Of a DNA stretch of 64,000 nt, positions 1 to 11,021 are shown one piece after another. A program made the translations under genes and the position numbers. This DNA is from Diaporthe sp. PMI_573 (lineage: Eukaryota; Ascomycota; Sordariomycetes; Diaporthales; Diaporthaceae). The notes under the pieces are model-generated. The model was not told the origin of the DNA. It worked only from the letters and a program-made list of their open reading frames with translations, and made no database searches. Location of the stretch: contig JAJTUP010000009.1 in assembly GCA_021399435.1 (NCBI GenBank), forward strand, positions 1,240,001 to 1,304,000, in the 5' to 3' direction. Numbering within the stretch: position 1 is the first letter of the stretch; each line of letters starts with the position of its first letter.

Positions 1-1
1 G

Positions 2-285
2 AATGTTGATCTCGTGAAGATCTTCGAGGATCTTGCTGCAAAGAAAGGTGCCACCCCATCGCAGGTGGTTCTGGCATGGATTCTGGCCCAGGGACAGGAA
101 TTGTTCCCAATCACGGGGACCAAAAACTTGAAGTGCCTGGAACAAAACTTGGGGGCTCTGAAGGTCGGGATCACCGCTGAGGACGATGCTCAGATCCGTA
201 AAATAATCAGGTTGATGGGTGGGTTGCTGGAGAACGACTGCCAGCTGGCATTCCAGGTTCCTTCGCCAATACGCCACAGTTGTAG
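2..285 (+). CDS. Aldo-keto reductase, C-terminal part (5' end outside window), with a frame break
   Basis: Reading from the left edge, the peptide runs NVDLVKIFEDLAAKKG then TPSQVVLAWILAQG, IPITGTK-like (FPITGTKN) and LEQNLGALKV. This is the C-terminal third of the aldo/keto reductase (TIM-barrel, NADPH-dependent) family; the ITGTKN segment corresponds to the cofactor-binding loop. In the continuous frame the protein would end in unrelated sequence at 293-295. In the frame starting at 229 the bases read AGERLPAGIPGSFANTPQL then TAG at 283-285, which is the usual tail of this family. The two frames meet near 203-216, where a one-base change is needed and no plausible intron fits. The locus is therefore either a pseudogene or carries an assembly error. 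The family call is from recognised motifs; substrate is unknown. Confidence 0.75.
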
Positions 286-524
286 ACATTTATGAGTGTT
301 GCCCGAGTATCAAGTACGGAGGAAAGGATATACATCCACTGATACCAATGAACTTGCTACAAAATGGCCAGTCCATTTTGAACACCACCTCAATTTTTGT
401 CACTTTAGAATGACATCTCAGGTAATGGTCGCAGTCGTCTCAATATCAGTCGAACATGTGCTCCGAGAAGGTCCCCAAGCCATCCAAACAATGTATTGGG
501 CTTAGAGTACTCCAAATTCCAATA

Positions 525-2554
525 TCAGAACTTCCCGGCCGTTACGAAAGCCCGATTGTTGTTTTGTAGATGCGAATGCACTCTGGTTCCTCCAGACCGA
601 GAGTCACTCTGACGAGATAGATTGGTGAGCATGTCGTTTTTCAGGTGAACAAACAATACCCGAAAAGAACATACCTCAACTTTGACATCTGTCTGAATGA
701 CGATACTTCCCATGGACGGCGGCTGTGGAAACATTGGGCCTGTCATATTATCCGCAAAATACGCATGTGAAATCCATCGCGGGCCGCGCGAGACACCGCC
801 GCTGTCATAAGAATTCTCGCCACGGGCAGAAAGATCGTTCAACCGGACTTCATCTCCCTCTCGGACACTGTCATCCAGCCGTGTCTGATCGTAGAATGTC
901 TCGTCAAAATCCGTGATATGGTTCAGACTCCCGAATTGGTTGGAGCCGCCCTTTGAGCTTTTACTGCGCCAGTTTCGCAGGCGATCCATCTTATCGGCAC
1001 TTGGTCCACTGTTATTTCCGTATGATGGGTAGCCAGACTTTGTGCCTGAGGCTTTCTTGTATGCTTTGATTAGCTGAGGCCCGATGACTGGCAGACAAGC
1101 GCACACCACAGCAGCTGTTTCAATTGCAGCGGTGAGAATTAGGAAGATTGCGACGCCCCCTGGCAGAGACAAAGAGTCAGCCACACTGCCACAACTGAGT
1201 ACTAGCATGAACTTTTATTTGACATGGGCCTTTTTTCCTTGGGGGGGGGGGGGGTTGACTCACAGCTTGGGTCCTTCTTGTCGTCGGTATCGAGAATTAG
1301 ATCCAGTATCCGCCCAAGCTCCAACATACAAGCCACTGCACCGACCCCGAAAACTGCCAGTAAACCATACTTCCTTTTCCTGCTAACCTTCAATCTAGAG
1401 ATGGCCCAGATCGGTAGCACCATGAGTCCAATGTCGGAAACCAGACTGAAAACTACTGGAAGCGAAACGTTAACCACATTTGTGGCATCACACTGGCCTG
1501 TCATCCCTCCAGGCACTGGCTTGTTGTACTTTTTATAGTACTGGATAAAGTACCATTGGACCGGGCTGCATTGGAAGAGGTAGAAACCGGTTGCACCTAT
1601 CCACCACAGAATGATATATACCATGTTTGCCCACCAGAAAATACGCATTGACTTTCCCAACTAATTCGATAGATTAGAATGAGAACACATAGTGACAGAG
1701 CTGTCTGTTGAGTCATTTGGGGGAGAATTTGAGAAATACTCTCGACATATGGCAGCTCTTTGCGTCCACAGAGAACCGTCAAGTCTCGTGGTACACCCAG
1801 TGAAAGTCTCTGGGCGGTTTGAGCGGTGTGTAGGTGAAAGTTTTGGCTGATGGGCAACTCACCACGGTGACCAGGAAGAGTCTCTTGTAGAAGAATAACA
1901 ATGTCATCTTGATGCAGAGGAAGAAGCTGGCCATCAAGACCATGGTGATCCAGACATGCTTTTCGTTTCACGGCAGCAGTCAGCTAAATTGTATATCATA
2001 GAGATTTTCTCCGGCTTTAACAGATTTCGAGATAATGTTTGCTTTACCCTGAAAGTGTGGGAGAGATTCGTCGGATATTCCGGATCTCTCGAGTTCACGC
2101 TAAAGGTATGGAGGCCTAGGCCGTAATGAGTCGCCGCCATGAGGTTCGCTATCACTGCGTTTACAAATATCTACCTGATTGGTTAGGGGTAAAGTCTCGC
2201 GCTTTAGATGGGAGTTCAGGGAAATTTGCTCACTCCGCTAAGGATAATCTGTTCACGGCCATCAGCCGTTAGCATCTACTTCCTACATGTTGATAGCAAT
2301 CGAAGCACGCGGGGATTGCACGGCCGCTTTTGAGGTAGAAGCGACACTTGACCAGGACTGATGAAATCACATACAAACATGTCCTCTGCAGTGACTCTTT
2401 TTCGATTCAAATTTGTCCCCCACTTGATCCATATTCTCGAAAAGATAGCAAGGTTGTCGATAATAATGAAGGCGATGAGTGATGCCCAGAGCGCCGGCTG
2501 CCTTGTATCTTGGTCAAGAGGTTTCTCCTCCGGCTTTAGTTGATACGGGGACAT
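525..2554 (-). CDS. SAT4/PTH11-like seven-transmembrane (fungal rhodopsin-fold) membrane protein
   Basis: Six exons join in phase: 2554-2375, 2170-2048, 1958-1863, 1660-1264, 1159-675 and 608-525, giving 454 aa. Hydrophobic segments occur at ALWASLIAFIIID, IFVNAVIANLMAATHYGLGLH, VWITMVLMASFFLCIKM, MVYIILWWIGATGFYLF, VSLPVVFSLVSDIGLMVLPI, LLAVFGVGAVACML and ILTAAIETAAVVCACLPVIG. The FFYKRLF segment, the paired cysteines (FQCSPVQW and GQCDATN) and the E-x-CACLP helix are family marks of SAT4-type fungal rhodopsin-domain proteins, which include PTH11-like receptors. No CFEM domain is present at the N-terminus. The C-terminal 150 residues are polar and presumably cytoplasmic. Intron 4 carries a run of 14 G on the + strand (1241-1254). 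Signalling at the plasma membrane is inferred from the family, and the ligand is unknown. Confidence 0.85.
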
Positions 2555-3761
2555 ATCCGACTGAATTCCGACGTGCTCCTAGAGGAGCTCGCCGCGGCAG
2601 AATACGTGTTGCGACAAAGAAGCTGTGGAGGTTCGCTAAAGAAAAACTCGGAGGACGAGAAATAGCAATGAATAAGCAAATACCAAGAGTCAGAATATCG
2701 ACATTGGGACACCTCTCAAATATGGAGCTCGAGCTAGAAAGCTGAGACTCAAGACGTAATCGGTCATTGTGGAAGGTAAGCAGCCAGATGTACTTAGGCT
2801 CTTACGCCCCTCAAGACTCGTCCTCTTATCCTCCTCCCACATTGCGTGTGTTGCACGAAGTGTCAGATCGGTGTAGTCTCACAGCATGAAAATGTGACCA
2901 GTTGCGAGGCTGCGAGCCTTGGGGGCAAGAGCTACAACAACCTTGGAGGCATCCAAACAGCTGCATAGGATCGCTGAGGTAACGTCAAATAGGTGCGTGG
3001 TTGGAGAGATCATTTAATCAGGCTTCGACCGTCAAATGCTGTGGCGGTCCACACCACCTTCGATGCAACCACCGGTAGACAAGCATTGGCAAATGCTTGA
3101 CCTTTCGCCGCAGAGGGTGGTCAGATTATTGCATTCTTAATCCTACGAACCTAGCTGGGCGAATGGCCATGTCCCCGTAGCGCGCCTCAAACTCAAAGGT
3201 GACCAATCCGATGGGGCAGTCCGTCGCACAGCATGGCATGTCACTGTAGCTCATCAGAACGGAGGGCCCGGAGTTTATCATGGAAGAGAAACTACCGGTA
3301 TTTTACTCATTGTTGGCGGTTATTCATGACAAGCTAGCCGTCAATGTCTAGGTTTGTGTGTATATTTTCCTCCTGATTTACTGCCTGTCATTCCTCTCGG
3401 TCCCCGAATGCAGCGGGCAGCGTGAAATGCTGTGTAGCACCAAAGGACACGCTGGTGACTCCCTATTCGTTCTTTTCCTTGCCCGACTGCAGAAGCCAAA
3501 TTGCTCAGCTTCGCGTCGCTTACAAGTCAATCGGCATGCATTCGGAGCCAGGAACACGAGCAGGTAGCAAGGGAGAAAGAATACTTAGGATAGCCCTATT
3601 TTTACCTCAACCTCACACTCCTCCTCCCTCTTTTCACACATCAGCTTAGAGAGGGCAAATTAGTCGTCTCTTTACCTCCACACCTTTTAAGATTTCGAGT
3701 CGGGAATCTTGGCTGCATAGTTCACTATCCCCACCCTCACCTGTCAACGCTGCTGACAACC
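2555..3761. other. Divergent intergenic region, no gene seen
   Basis: This stretch lies between the head of the SAT4-like gene (-) and the head of the MFS transporter (+), so it must hold both promoters. Only short ORFs without recognisable motifs occur. A pyrimidine-rich stretch (CTCACACTCCTCCTCCC) near 3610 lies in the probable leader of the transporter. Confidence 0.6.
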
Positions 3762-5475
3762 ATGTCACAAGCCACAACTCCGGATTCACCAAAGTCGGAG
3801 GCACACGTGCCTGCTTCGTCACAACCTGCCAAGTCACAGGATGGCCACGATCACAGCAGCGCGGTGTATTACACACCGCAGCAGGAAGCGCGTGTTGTGC
3901 GCAAGCTGGATCTCAACCTGATGACCCTGTTCTTCTTCCTATGTGAGTGTAACAGAGTGCCAGCCCTTTCCTAACCCCGCCGCAGGAACCCGGGGAGCTG
4001 ACCGTCACACCCATTGAGACATGCTGGCGTTTCTTGATAGGTCCAATATCGGGAATGCAAGGATTGCAGGCATGCAAAAAGAGCTCAGCATCGATAGTGA
4101 CATGTATCAATGGTTGCTCAACATCTTCTACATTGCCTACGTCGTTGCCGAGTTTGGAGTCATCTTGTGGAAGCTATTTCCTCCACACATGGTCGGTGCA
4201 GTCGTGGTACTTGGCTGGGGGATCATGGCCACCGTGCAGGCAGGCACCCATTCATGGAGTGGTATGATGGCCCTCAGATTCCTTCTGGGAGTCTTTGAAG
4301 CGGCTTACGGGTAAGCCAGGCCATGCATCCGCACTCATACCCTCCTCGTTCTACAAGTTCACAGCTAAGACGAGTCTGTTACCCCTCAAAAAGGCCAGGT
4401 ATCATTTACCTCTTGTCCTTTTTCTACCTACGCCACGAAATCGGATTTAGATGCGGCATCTTCGCATCGGCGGCCCCCCTGGCATCAACCTTTGCCGGTG
4501 CCCTGGCCTTTGGGATTACCAGCGGCCATGCGAAACTTGCCAATTGGCGCCTGCTCTTCCTCGTTGAAGGCCTTCCGACAGTCGCGATGGCGGCTGTGGC
4601 CTTCTTCTTCATCCCAGACTCACCTGAAAAGGCCAGATTCCTGACAGCCGAGGAAAAAGACATCACGAGGTCGAGAGCGGTACGACAGGTCGGGACAAAC
4701 CCGGAGTCGAGGGTTGGGGAGTTCGACATCAAAGACATCGGGCCTGCTCTCGTTGATATCAAGGTCTGGCTTTGCGGGTTGATGTATTTTTGCGGAAATG
4801 TCACCTACTCCAGCCTTCCAGTCTTCCTGCCAACCATCCTCGAGGATATGGGTTATACAGCGATCAATGCGCAAGGCCTCTCTGCTCCCCCTTCTTTTGC
4901 AGCCTTCTTGTTCGCCCTCATAACGACTTGGATTGCAGACAAGACTCAGCAGCGGTGCTTTGTTCTCTTCTGTACCTCAGTGGTAGGAGGAATCGGATAC
5001 ATCCTTCTCGCTACCGTAAACACGGTCGGGGTACGCTATTTTGCTACCTTTCTAGCCTCAGCCGGAGTCTTCTCAACCATCCCCAACATCCTTGCTCTAA
5101 CACTCAGTAAGTATATTGCAGAGATCCAAACAAAAGTATTCCCAGGCTGACGGTCCAATCTCAGACAACCAGGGCAGCGACAGCCGCCGTGGAATCTCCA
5201 TCGTCATGATCAACCTCATCGGCCAGTGTGGACCGTTCCTAGGCACGACCAGGTTTCCATCCAGCCAGGCACCCAGATACGTCAAGGGCATGAGTATCTG
5301 CGCAGCATTCATGTTCTTCTCGGCCCTGTTGGCTCTGGCACAGCGTCTTCTGCTGGCGTGGGAGAACAAGAGGCTCGATCGAAAATACGGCCCCGTTCAG
5401 ACAACAAAGAACATGGCAACTACAGAGGGTATTATCGCGGAAAATTATGGCCCTAATTTTCGATATGTACTCTGA
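3762..5475 (+). CDS. MFS transporter, anion:cation symporter (DAL5/allantoate permease) type
   Basis: Four exons join in phase: 3762-3942, 4019-4310, 4394-5106 and 5165-5475, giving 498 aa. The first exon is a polar cytoplasmic tail ending in the first helix. The junction restores LYMLAFLDRSNIGNAR, the signature of the DAL5-type family that carries allantoate, nicotinate, pantothenate and related anions. Further marks are the FEAAYGPGIIYLLSFFY helix, the FRCGIFASAAPLA helix, a large middle loop with PDSPEKARFLTAEE, and the RGISIVMINLIGQCGPFLGT helix followed by APRYVKGM. About 12 membrane segments are visible and the length is normal, so the gene looks intact. The substrate cannot be told from sequence. 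It is the only intact gene between the receptor and the decayed epoxide hydrolase, and all three may once have belonged to one catabolic locus (inference). Confidence 0.9.
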
Positions 5476-6015
5476 TACAGAGGCTCTATACGAGACACTT
5501 GTTTAAAACTACATACAATGCCTCGATCGATGCCTTAGGAAGTGGGCTGCTGGGTCAGAGCACGCACCCGGATTAACAGTCAAGCAATTCTAAGTGATTC
5601 TTCTTCCCCTATTCCACTATCGTAGCAGTTAACAGGGGATAACGGTCTCGTGACGACCTCTGCCGCGATTTCCGCATAAATATTTTCCCAGTAACCCGGT
5701 GTGTGACTCACAAAGGGTCCATCTAGGTTCACCGGCCCCGCGTTATTCAAGCATCGTCAAAGCTTCTTTTCCTCGGACGATATAACTAGTATGACCCGAC
5801 CCATAAGTGACTCAGGTCGAGTTTATACCCGTATCGGCGTTTTACTTGAATTTTGTCTACATATTTCAAGAGTTGTTGGAGAGCACCAGTATCAAACATT
5901 ATCAATTGAACTGCTAACCATTTCATACTTGCTGCACTTTTCCTCACAGTAATTCAACTACGTCAAATATTTTCACATTTTGAGGCACAATTTTGCTATT
6001 ATATCGACAGACAAA
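5476..6015. other. Intergenic, no gene seen
   Basis: AT-rich, especially 5860-6010. It holds no ORF with recognisable motifs. It would include the old promoter of the epoxide hydrolase pseudogene. Confidence 0.55.
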
Positions 6016-7352
6016 ATGGCATATTCCCTGCCCAAAGCACATGCAGCGACTCCATTCACTCTGAACATCCCGGACAGAGAGTATTCGGATCTCCAACAGC
6101 TACTGTGCCTGGCTTGTATCGGACCCTTGACCTGGGAAAACTAGCACGACGACGGCCGTTACGGTGTTCCATACCAATGGCTTACCTCTATGAAAAAATA
6201 CTGGTTGACAGAATTCGACCGGCGAGCTCAAGAAGGACGTGTTGACTTGTTCTCCAACTACAAGCTGAGGGTGGAGGACCACAAAGGCACCGTTGATCTA
6301 TATTTTGTTGCGCTGCTCTCTACCAAGGAGGATGCTATCCCTCTTTTTCTTCTGCATGGCTTGCTAGGAAGCTTTGTTGAGTTTTTACCGACACTTGAGC
6401 TGCTCAGGGGAAAGTATAATGCCGAAACCCTCCCATTCTACCTAATTGTGCCGTCTCTACCAGGCTATGTGTTTAGCTCGGGCCCGCCTCAAAATACGGA
6501 CTGGGTGGCTGAAGATGCTGCGCGGATTATCAACAATTGTCTGAAGATGTTGGGATTCACCCAGTATTTTGTGCAAGGCGGGGACGTTGGTTGCCTCATT
6601 TCATCCTTACTTGCGACTAACTATGATTCTGTTGTTGGGGTCCACCGTCAGTACTCTTCGTGTCCCCTTTGCCTTCGGGAGGTCTGATATCTTCTAGTGA
6701 ATCGTCTGCCCTCTCTGGATCAAGCTGACGCAACTGACCCCGTCTTGACTGTATGGGAGAAGGAGGTTGTTGAGCAAAGTAAAGCGCATTTCGCAGCGCC
6801 AACATCAGGGGCAGCGATAATAAACAGCACGCAACCAGTAACATTAGGGGCAGTGCCCTCATCGAGTCCTTTGGCGTATCTTTCTTGGTAAGCCAGTCAA
6901 AAACTCGCCTGGAGGCTGCTAACCAACAATGTAGAGAATCGGAGAGAAGCTCCGCGAATAGCCAGAGCAGCCTTTAGATGCAGACCATATATTGACCAAC
7001 ATTACTCTCTACTGGCTCACCGACACCCTACCACGCAGCGTCTACACATACCGTCATACGTTTCTGTGCGGCCATTCTTACAGCTTTCCGTACTTCGATA
7101 AGCCTTTCGGGTACTCCTGGTTCAAGTACGAGTTAGCGCAAGCACCTAAGAAGCTTGTGGAGAAGAAAGGCCAGCTCGTCTTCTACCGCCAACATAAGCA
7201 TGTAGGGTGCAAAGTTTCTAGGTGGTAAAGCCAGTATGCCTCACTAATATCTCGAACAGAGTGGACATTCCGCAGCACTAGAGCGGCCCCAAGATTTCTT
7301 GAAGAATATCGAGGGATTTCTCCAGATCGTGTTGACTAAACTTGGTTCGTAG
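6016..7352 (+). pseudogene. Epoxide hydrolase (alpha/beta hydrolase with EHN domain), inactivated
   Basis: The ATG at 6016 opens a protein with FTLNIPDREYSDLQQLL, PYQWLTSMKKYWLTEFD and FSNYKLRVED, the N-terminal epoxide-hydrolase (EHN) domain. It continues into PLFLLHGLLGSFVEF (normally HGWPGS), PSLPGYVFSS, DWVAEDAARI and GGDVG. The Asp in GGDVG is the expected nucleophile. Introns near 6643-6699 and 6890-6936 fit, followed by a conserved tail (HILTNITLYWLTDTLPRSVY, GHSYSFPYFDKPFGYSWF) and a final exon reading GHSAALERPQDFLKNIEGFL. In-frame TAG codons stand at 6142-6144 (codon 43) and 6959-6961. A third stop, TGA, probably falls at the second exon junction, and the last junction is out of phase. 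The two TAG codons can come from CAG and TGG by C-to-T changes in a CpA context, as repeat-induced point mutation makes them. No active enzyme is expected. Confidence 0.85.
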
Positions 7353-8331
7353 ATATGATAGGTGTAGCACCCGTCTTTTTCCAGAATCCAGTGACGCCAA
7401 TAAATCAGAATACTAAATGTTAAGTCTATGCGGCTCCTTGGGCCATCAGCAGTGACAGCATCCAAATACATCAACCAAGCGCAGAGAGAGCATATTCAGT
7501 TGACCCGGTATGTGTGGTCCTGATTTCTAAAATATTATTTGCCCCAAGTCATCTAATGGGCTTGCCCGAAAGCTCGTTCGTAGGCAATTCGGTTTTCTTA
7601 TTTTCAGCGCACATCCACATCCTATGCGTGCCTAGATGCGTTCCTAGGTAGTGTTGGCGTCGGGTATGGGGGACGCCGGAGCCCATGTGGCCGCTCCACG
7701 TCATAGACTAAGCCCGCAGAGCCGCAACCTACGCCCACCCACGTTGGGTTTGTTTAGGCTGTAGGGCTACTCCATGTTAGCGGCGGAAGGGGAACATTAC
7801 CGAGAGCTTGAATGGTCGTGGCCAATCATTCTCATCCCTGATCACATTCATCGTGATTCGCCATGCAGGATCAGATCACTATTGTACATGTGAAATCTAA
7901 ACTGGTCTTCTATTCACACGCGCAAAGGTTCGCAAAGAACAAGCTCAGGACCATACAAGTGTCCGAACGTTAGAGAGCTTGTTTCCGGTCTGCTCGGGAT
8001 GTGTTGTGCAGATCCATGACGCTCTAAAGCCCCGCAAACGAGAACTTACGATTGTACGAATTTCCGTTCACCATCTCATTGTATATTTTACTCCTTTACC
8101 CTATAGGCCGTAACCAACATTTTCAATTGAATTATTTTATTTTGGCACTGAATAGCATCATGAAAGACACAATCCGGGACTCGTTCTTTGGACAGTGTTG
8201 TTGTATAGCCACAAATTCGTTACATCAACAATGAAAAGTCAGCTGGCCTGGAAAGGATTTCTGTACGAGGCAATGGTAACTATAGGGCCTTAGGCTCTTC
8301 AACAAGATCCTCTTCAACGGCAGCCTAAGCA
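7353..8331. other. Intergenic, no gene seen
   Basis: About 1 kb without a credible coding stretch. It separates two inactivated genes and may hold further decayed sequence, but I recognise nothing in it. Confidence 0.55.
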
Positions 8332-8812
8332 GGTGGACAAAACGAGCATGCCGTTCGCAACGACGGCAGTGGTCGAGGCATTGATCAGGAGAAGGGTACA
8401 GGTCCCAACATCGTCGACTGGCACGGCCCGGATGGTCCAGAGGCAAGTAACCATTTAAATCACCCGCCCAAGGTTTGTGTCAGCCAAAACATCCTCACCA
8501 GAACTCTCAAAACTGGTCTAACCCCAAGAAATTCTTTGCGACCTTTGAGATCTGCTTCCTCGCCTTCAGCGTCTACATAGGCAGCGCCATCTTCTCCGCC
8601 GGCATCCAGGACATGATGAACGGTTTCGGCATCTCTCAGGTGGCAGCAACCCTCGGTCTCGCCCTTTTTGTCGCAGGCTCTGCCGTGGGGCCGATGGTGT
8701 GGGCGCCCCAATCCGAGATCCGGCAGGTCGCTACCCGGTTTACACCCTGACGCTGGCCGCATCCGTAGTCCTCCAGGTCCCGACCGCGCTGGCGGTCAAC
8801 TTAGATGAATAG
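8332..8812 (+). pseudogene. Truncated, frameshifted MFS drug-transporter remnant
   Basis: A reading frame without its own ATG runs QEKGTGPNIVDWHGPDGPEA up to an intron at 8447-8501. It then reads NSQNWSNPKKFFATFEICFL, FSVYIGSAIFSAGIQDMM and ISQVAATLGLALFVAGSAVG, ending at MVWAPQSEI. These are the N-terminal tail and first helices of the TPO1/FLU1-type DHA1 multidrug antiporters, including the D-W-x-GPDDPENPxNW landmark just before helix 1. At about 8721-8724 one base is missing. The next frame carries GRYPVYTLTLAASVVLQVPT and then stops at 8810-8812. The other two thirds of a normal transporter, about 9 helices, are absent. The remnant is clearly non-functional. Confidence 0.8.
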
Positions 8813-9172
8813 ATCTAAGGCAGGACGAAACGAGACAATGTCATCGTCGTTCACAACCAAGAGCCACAGGTGCCATTTGCGTCCACCTGACGAGTCCCGG
8901 AAGCAAAGCAGGAGCTGCGGCAAATTGGCCAATAACTAGCTCCATAACTACAAGGCAAATGTCCACAGGTGCAAGATTCTCCCTCTTGGGGTCGACCTTT
9001 AGAGTCATTTCCTCGACCAAAAGTGGTAGAAAGCCACGCTTTGAGAGACTTGACGATAAGCATTTAGATCATTGGCTCAGGATGCTGAGCTTCATTTCTC
9101 TCGTTGGGTCTCACTCAATACTGGCTTATATGAGAATATGCTCGATGGCTGATCTTGTATTACATGTGATCC
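8813..9172. other. Short intergenic stretch, nothing seen
   Basis: This lies between the transporter remnant (+) and the 3' end of the FAD oxidoreductase (-). I see no homology to the missing part of the transporter here. Confidence 0.5.
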
Positions 9173-11021
9173 CTACAGATGGAAGCCCTGGCTCAGAGCC
9201 TTCATGATACCCGCCGGATCGGCGTCCGCTTGAGCTTTCTTTGCGAGCTCCCTGCTTTCTGCCTTGAGCCGACCCCAATAATCTTGCCTGAAGTAGCAGT
9301 CATTCATGAAAAGAGGCAGATACGCGTCTGGAAGCGACCCATCGGCGATGTACTATATGGTTGTCAGTAATCTCAGGTTGCCAATATCAAAAGTTCTACC
9401 CAAAGGGGCACGCGTCTTCAAAGCCCTTTGCAATCACTAATCTACTGAAGACCCCACGGGCCCCGTCTCTGGAATTTGCTGGGACATAGCTAGTCTGTAG
9501 GTGCAGGGTTAAAAAGAATGCCAGCCACTTACATCGTTGACAAGGCTCTGCAGGCCTGAGTATGCTTCCACCATGGCTCCATCGACTGTGTCAGAGTCAA
9601 TTTTCTCATGCACATACGAGTAATCCAACTCGAAGATGAGCCTATCGATGTCATCATCAAAGCCCAGCAGATCCCCGCCGTTTTGCTTGGCCACCGAGGC
9701 AAGTGACTTCGGCAGGGGCTGCAGTGCCAACGAGGCGATCTGAAACTTGTCATTAGCAGCTCATTTCTAGTCTCTTAACAAACAGATCCGTAAGCAAGCC
9801 AATGGCTGGCAATTGGTGTTCTTTTCAAAATACCTACCATCCCGAAGACACCGGAGTGCTTAGCTGAAGTATTGTGCCAGTGGTCATAATACGAACGCAT
9901 AATATCTGGTCGATCCGCTGGCGGCAAAGGCGTTGTCTCTGTGCCAATCGTGTAGACGTTGCCCTTGAGGACGAAGGCGTTGTTCGACTTGAGCAGCTCG
10001 CCGTAAGCCCTGGTTTTGCAGGAATTCACATCCGGCTTGAGGGCAAGGAACTCGTCGAAAACCCCCGCAGGAGGCTCGGGCCCATCGTAGAAGAGGAATA
10101 GAATCCAGAGGTCCGTGGAGTTTCCAAGTGTGAGCTCGCTCGTCGCGATGATGGCTGCCTTGGGGTCGTCGTAATGTTCCGTAAAATTCCGCACCGCTGA
10201 GAGGATCCCATCTGTCTTCTGCGCGCCGAAAAACGCGAGGTTGCCTCCCCAGATCTGTCCTATCGGGTGAGCTTGCAGGACATAGGTCGTCACTATCCCG
10301 AAATTGCCCCCTCCTCCCTTGATGGCCTCGAACAGGTCTGTGTTTGTTGTGTTTGACGCAGTAATGATTGTACCGTTGGGGAGAACCATCTCAGCAGAAA
10401 CCAGGTTATTCGCAGCCCATCCGTATTGAGTACTTAAGAAACTCAAGCCGGCCCCAAGAATATAGCCTCCGACACCGACGTTTCCGATTCTCCCTCCAAC
10501 AACAGTCACACCAAGTGGTTCGAGCACGTCGTGAACGTCGTCCCACTTGTTGCCTGGACCAACTCTGACAGTACCGCTGGTCGCGTCGTAAACCACTTCG
10601 TTGAGTCCTGATGTGGAGATCAATGGACCCCCAGCGATACTGGCAAAGTACTTGTTCGGGTTGTGGCCTCCGGACTTCACTGCAAAAGACTCGTTGTTGG
10701 CAACCACTGTCTGCATAATGTGGGACAGCTGCCCTGCAGACGTGGGCTCTAAAATGCATGCTGGCTTGAGTGCGCTACATCCTGTCGACCTTGGTTCCGT
10801 GAGCTTCTAGGGCTTTTGGATGCTGAGAGAGGATGCACTTACCAGTAGTCATTAGAAATTTGGGTATACTTCAATGCTGGGTAACCAAATCTCCCAATAT
10901 TAGATGTCAAACCCAGCGCTGTACACGTTGCTGACTCGGCTTGAGCCAGCTGAGGGAGTGTCAACAACGAGCAGGCGCCCAAAGAAGCGAGAGTGGAAAA
11001 CGCAGAACGCATAGTAAACAT
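9173..11021 (-). CDS. Secreted FAD-linked oxidoreductase, berberine bridge enzyme (BBE) type
   Basis: Exons 11021-10843, 10789-9838 and 9745-9533 join in phase; two more (about 9494-9400 and 9352-9173) are needed for the C-terminus. The N-terminus has a signal peptide (FSTLASLGACSLLTLPQLAQA). The FAD domain shows FAVKSGGHNPN, where the His is the covalent flavin site, WDDVHDVLEPLGVTVVGGR and NVGVGGYILGAGLSF. Where bicovalent enzymes carry Cys this protein has Val, so attachment should be by His only. The middle domain reads IKGGGGNFGIVTTYVLQAHP. The last exon (AYLPLFMNDCYFRQDYWGRL to GFHL, stop 9173-9175) matches the family end, but no simple donor joins the fourth exon to it in phase. Either the true splice is unusual or the 3' end is damaged. 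It would oxidise an alcohol, sugar or specialised metabolite outside the cell or in the secretory path. Confidence 0.8.

Noticed and set aside
1241..1254. G14 run as a possible frameshift site
   Set aside because: It lies inside intron 4 of the SAT4-like gene, so it does not affect the protein.
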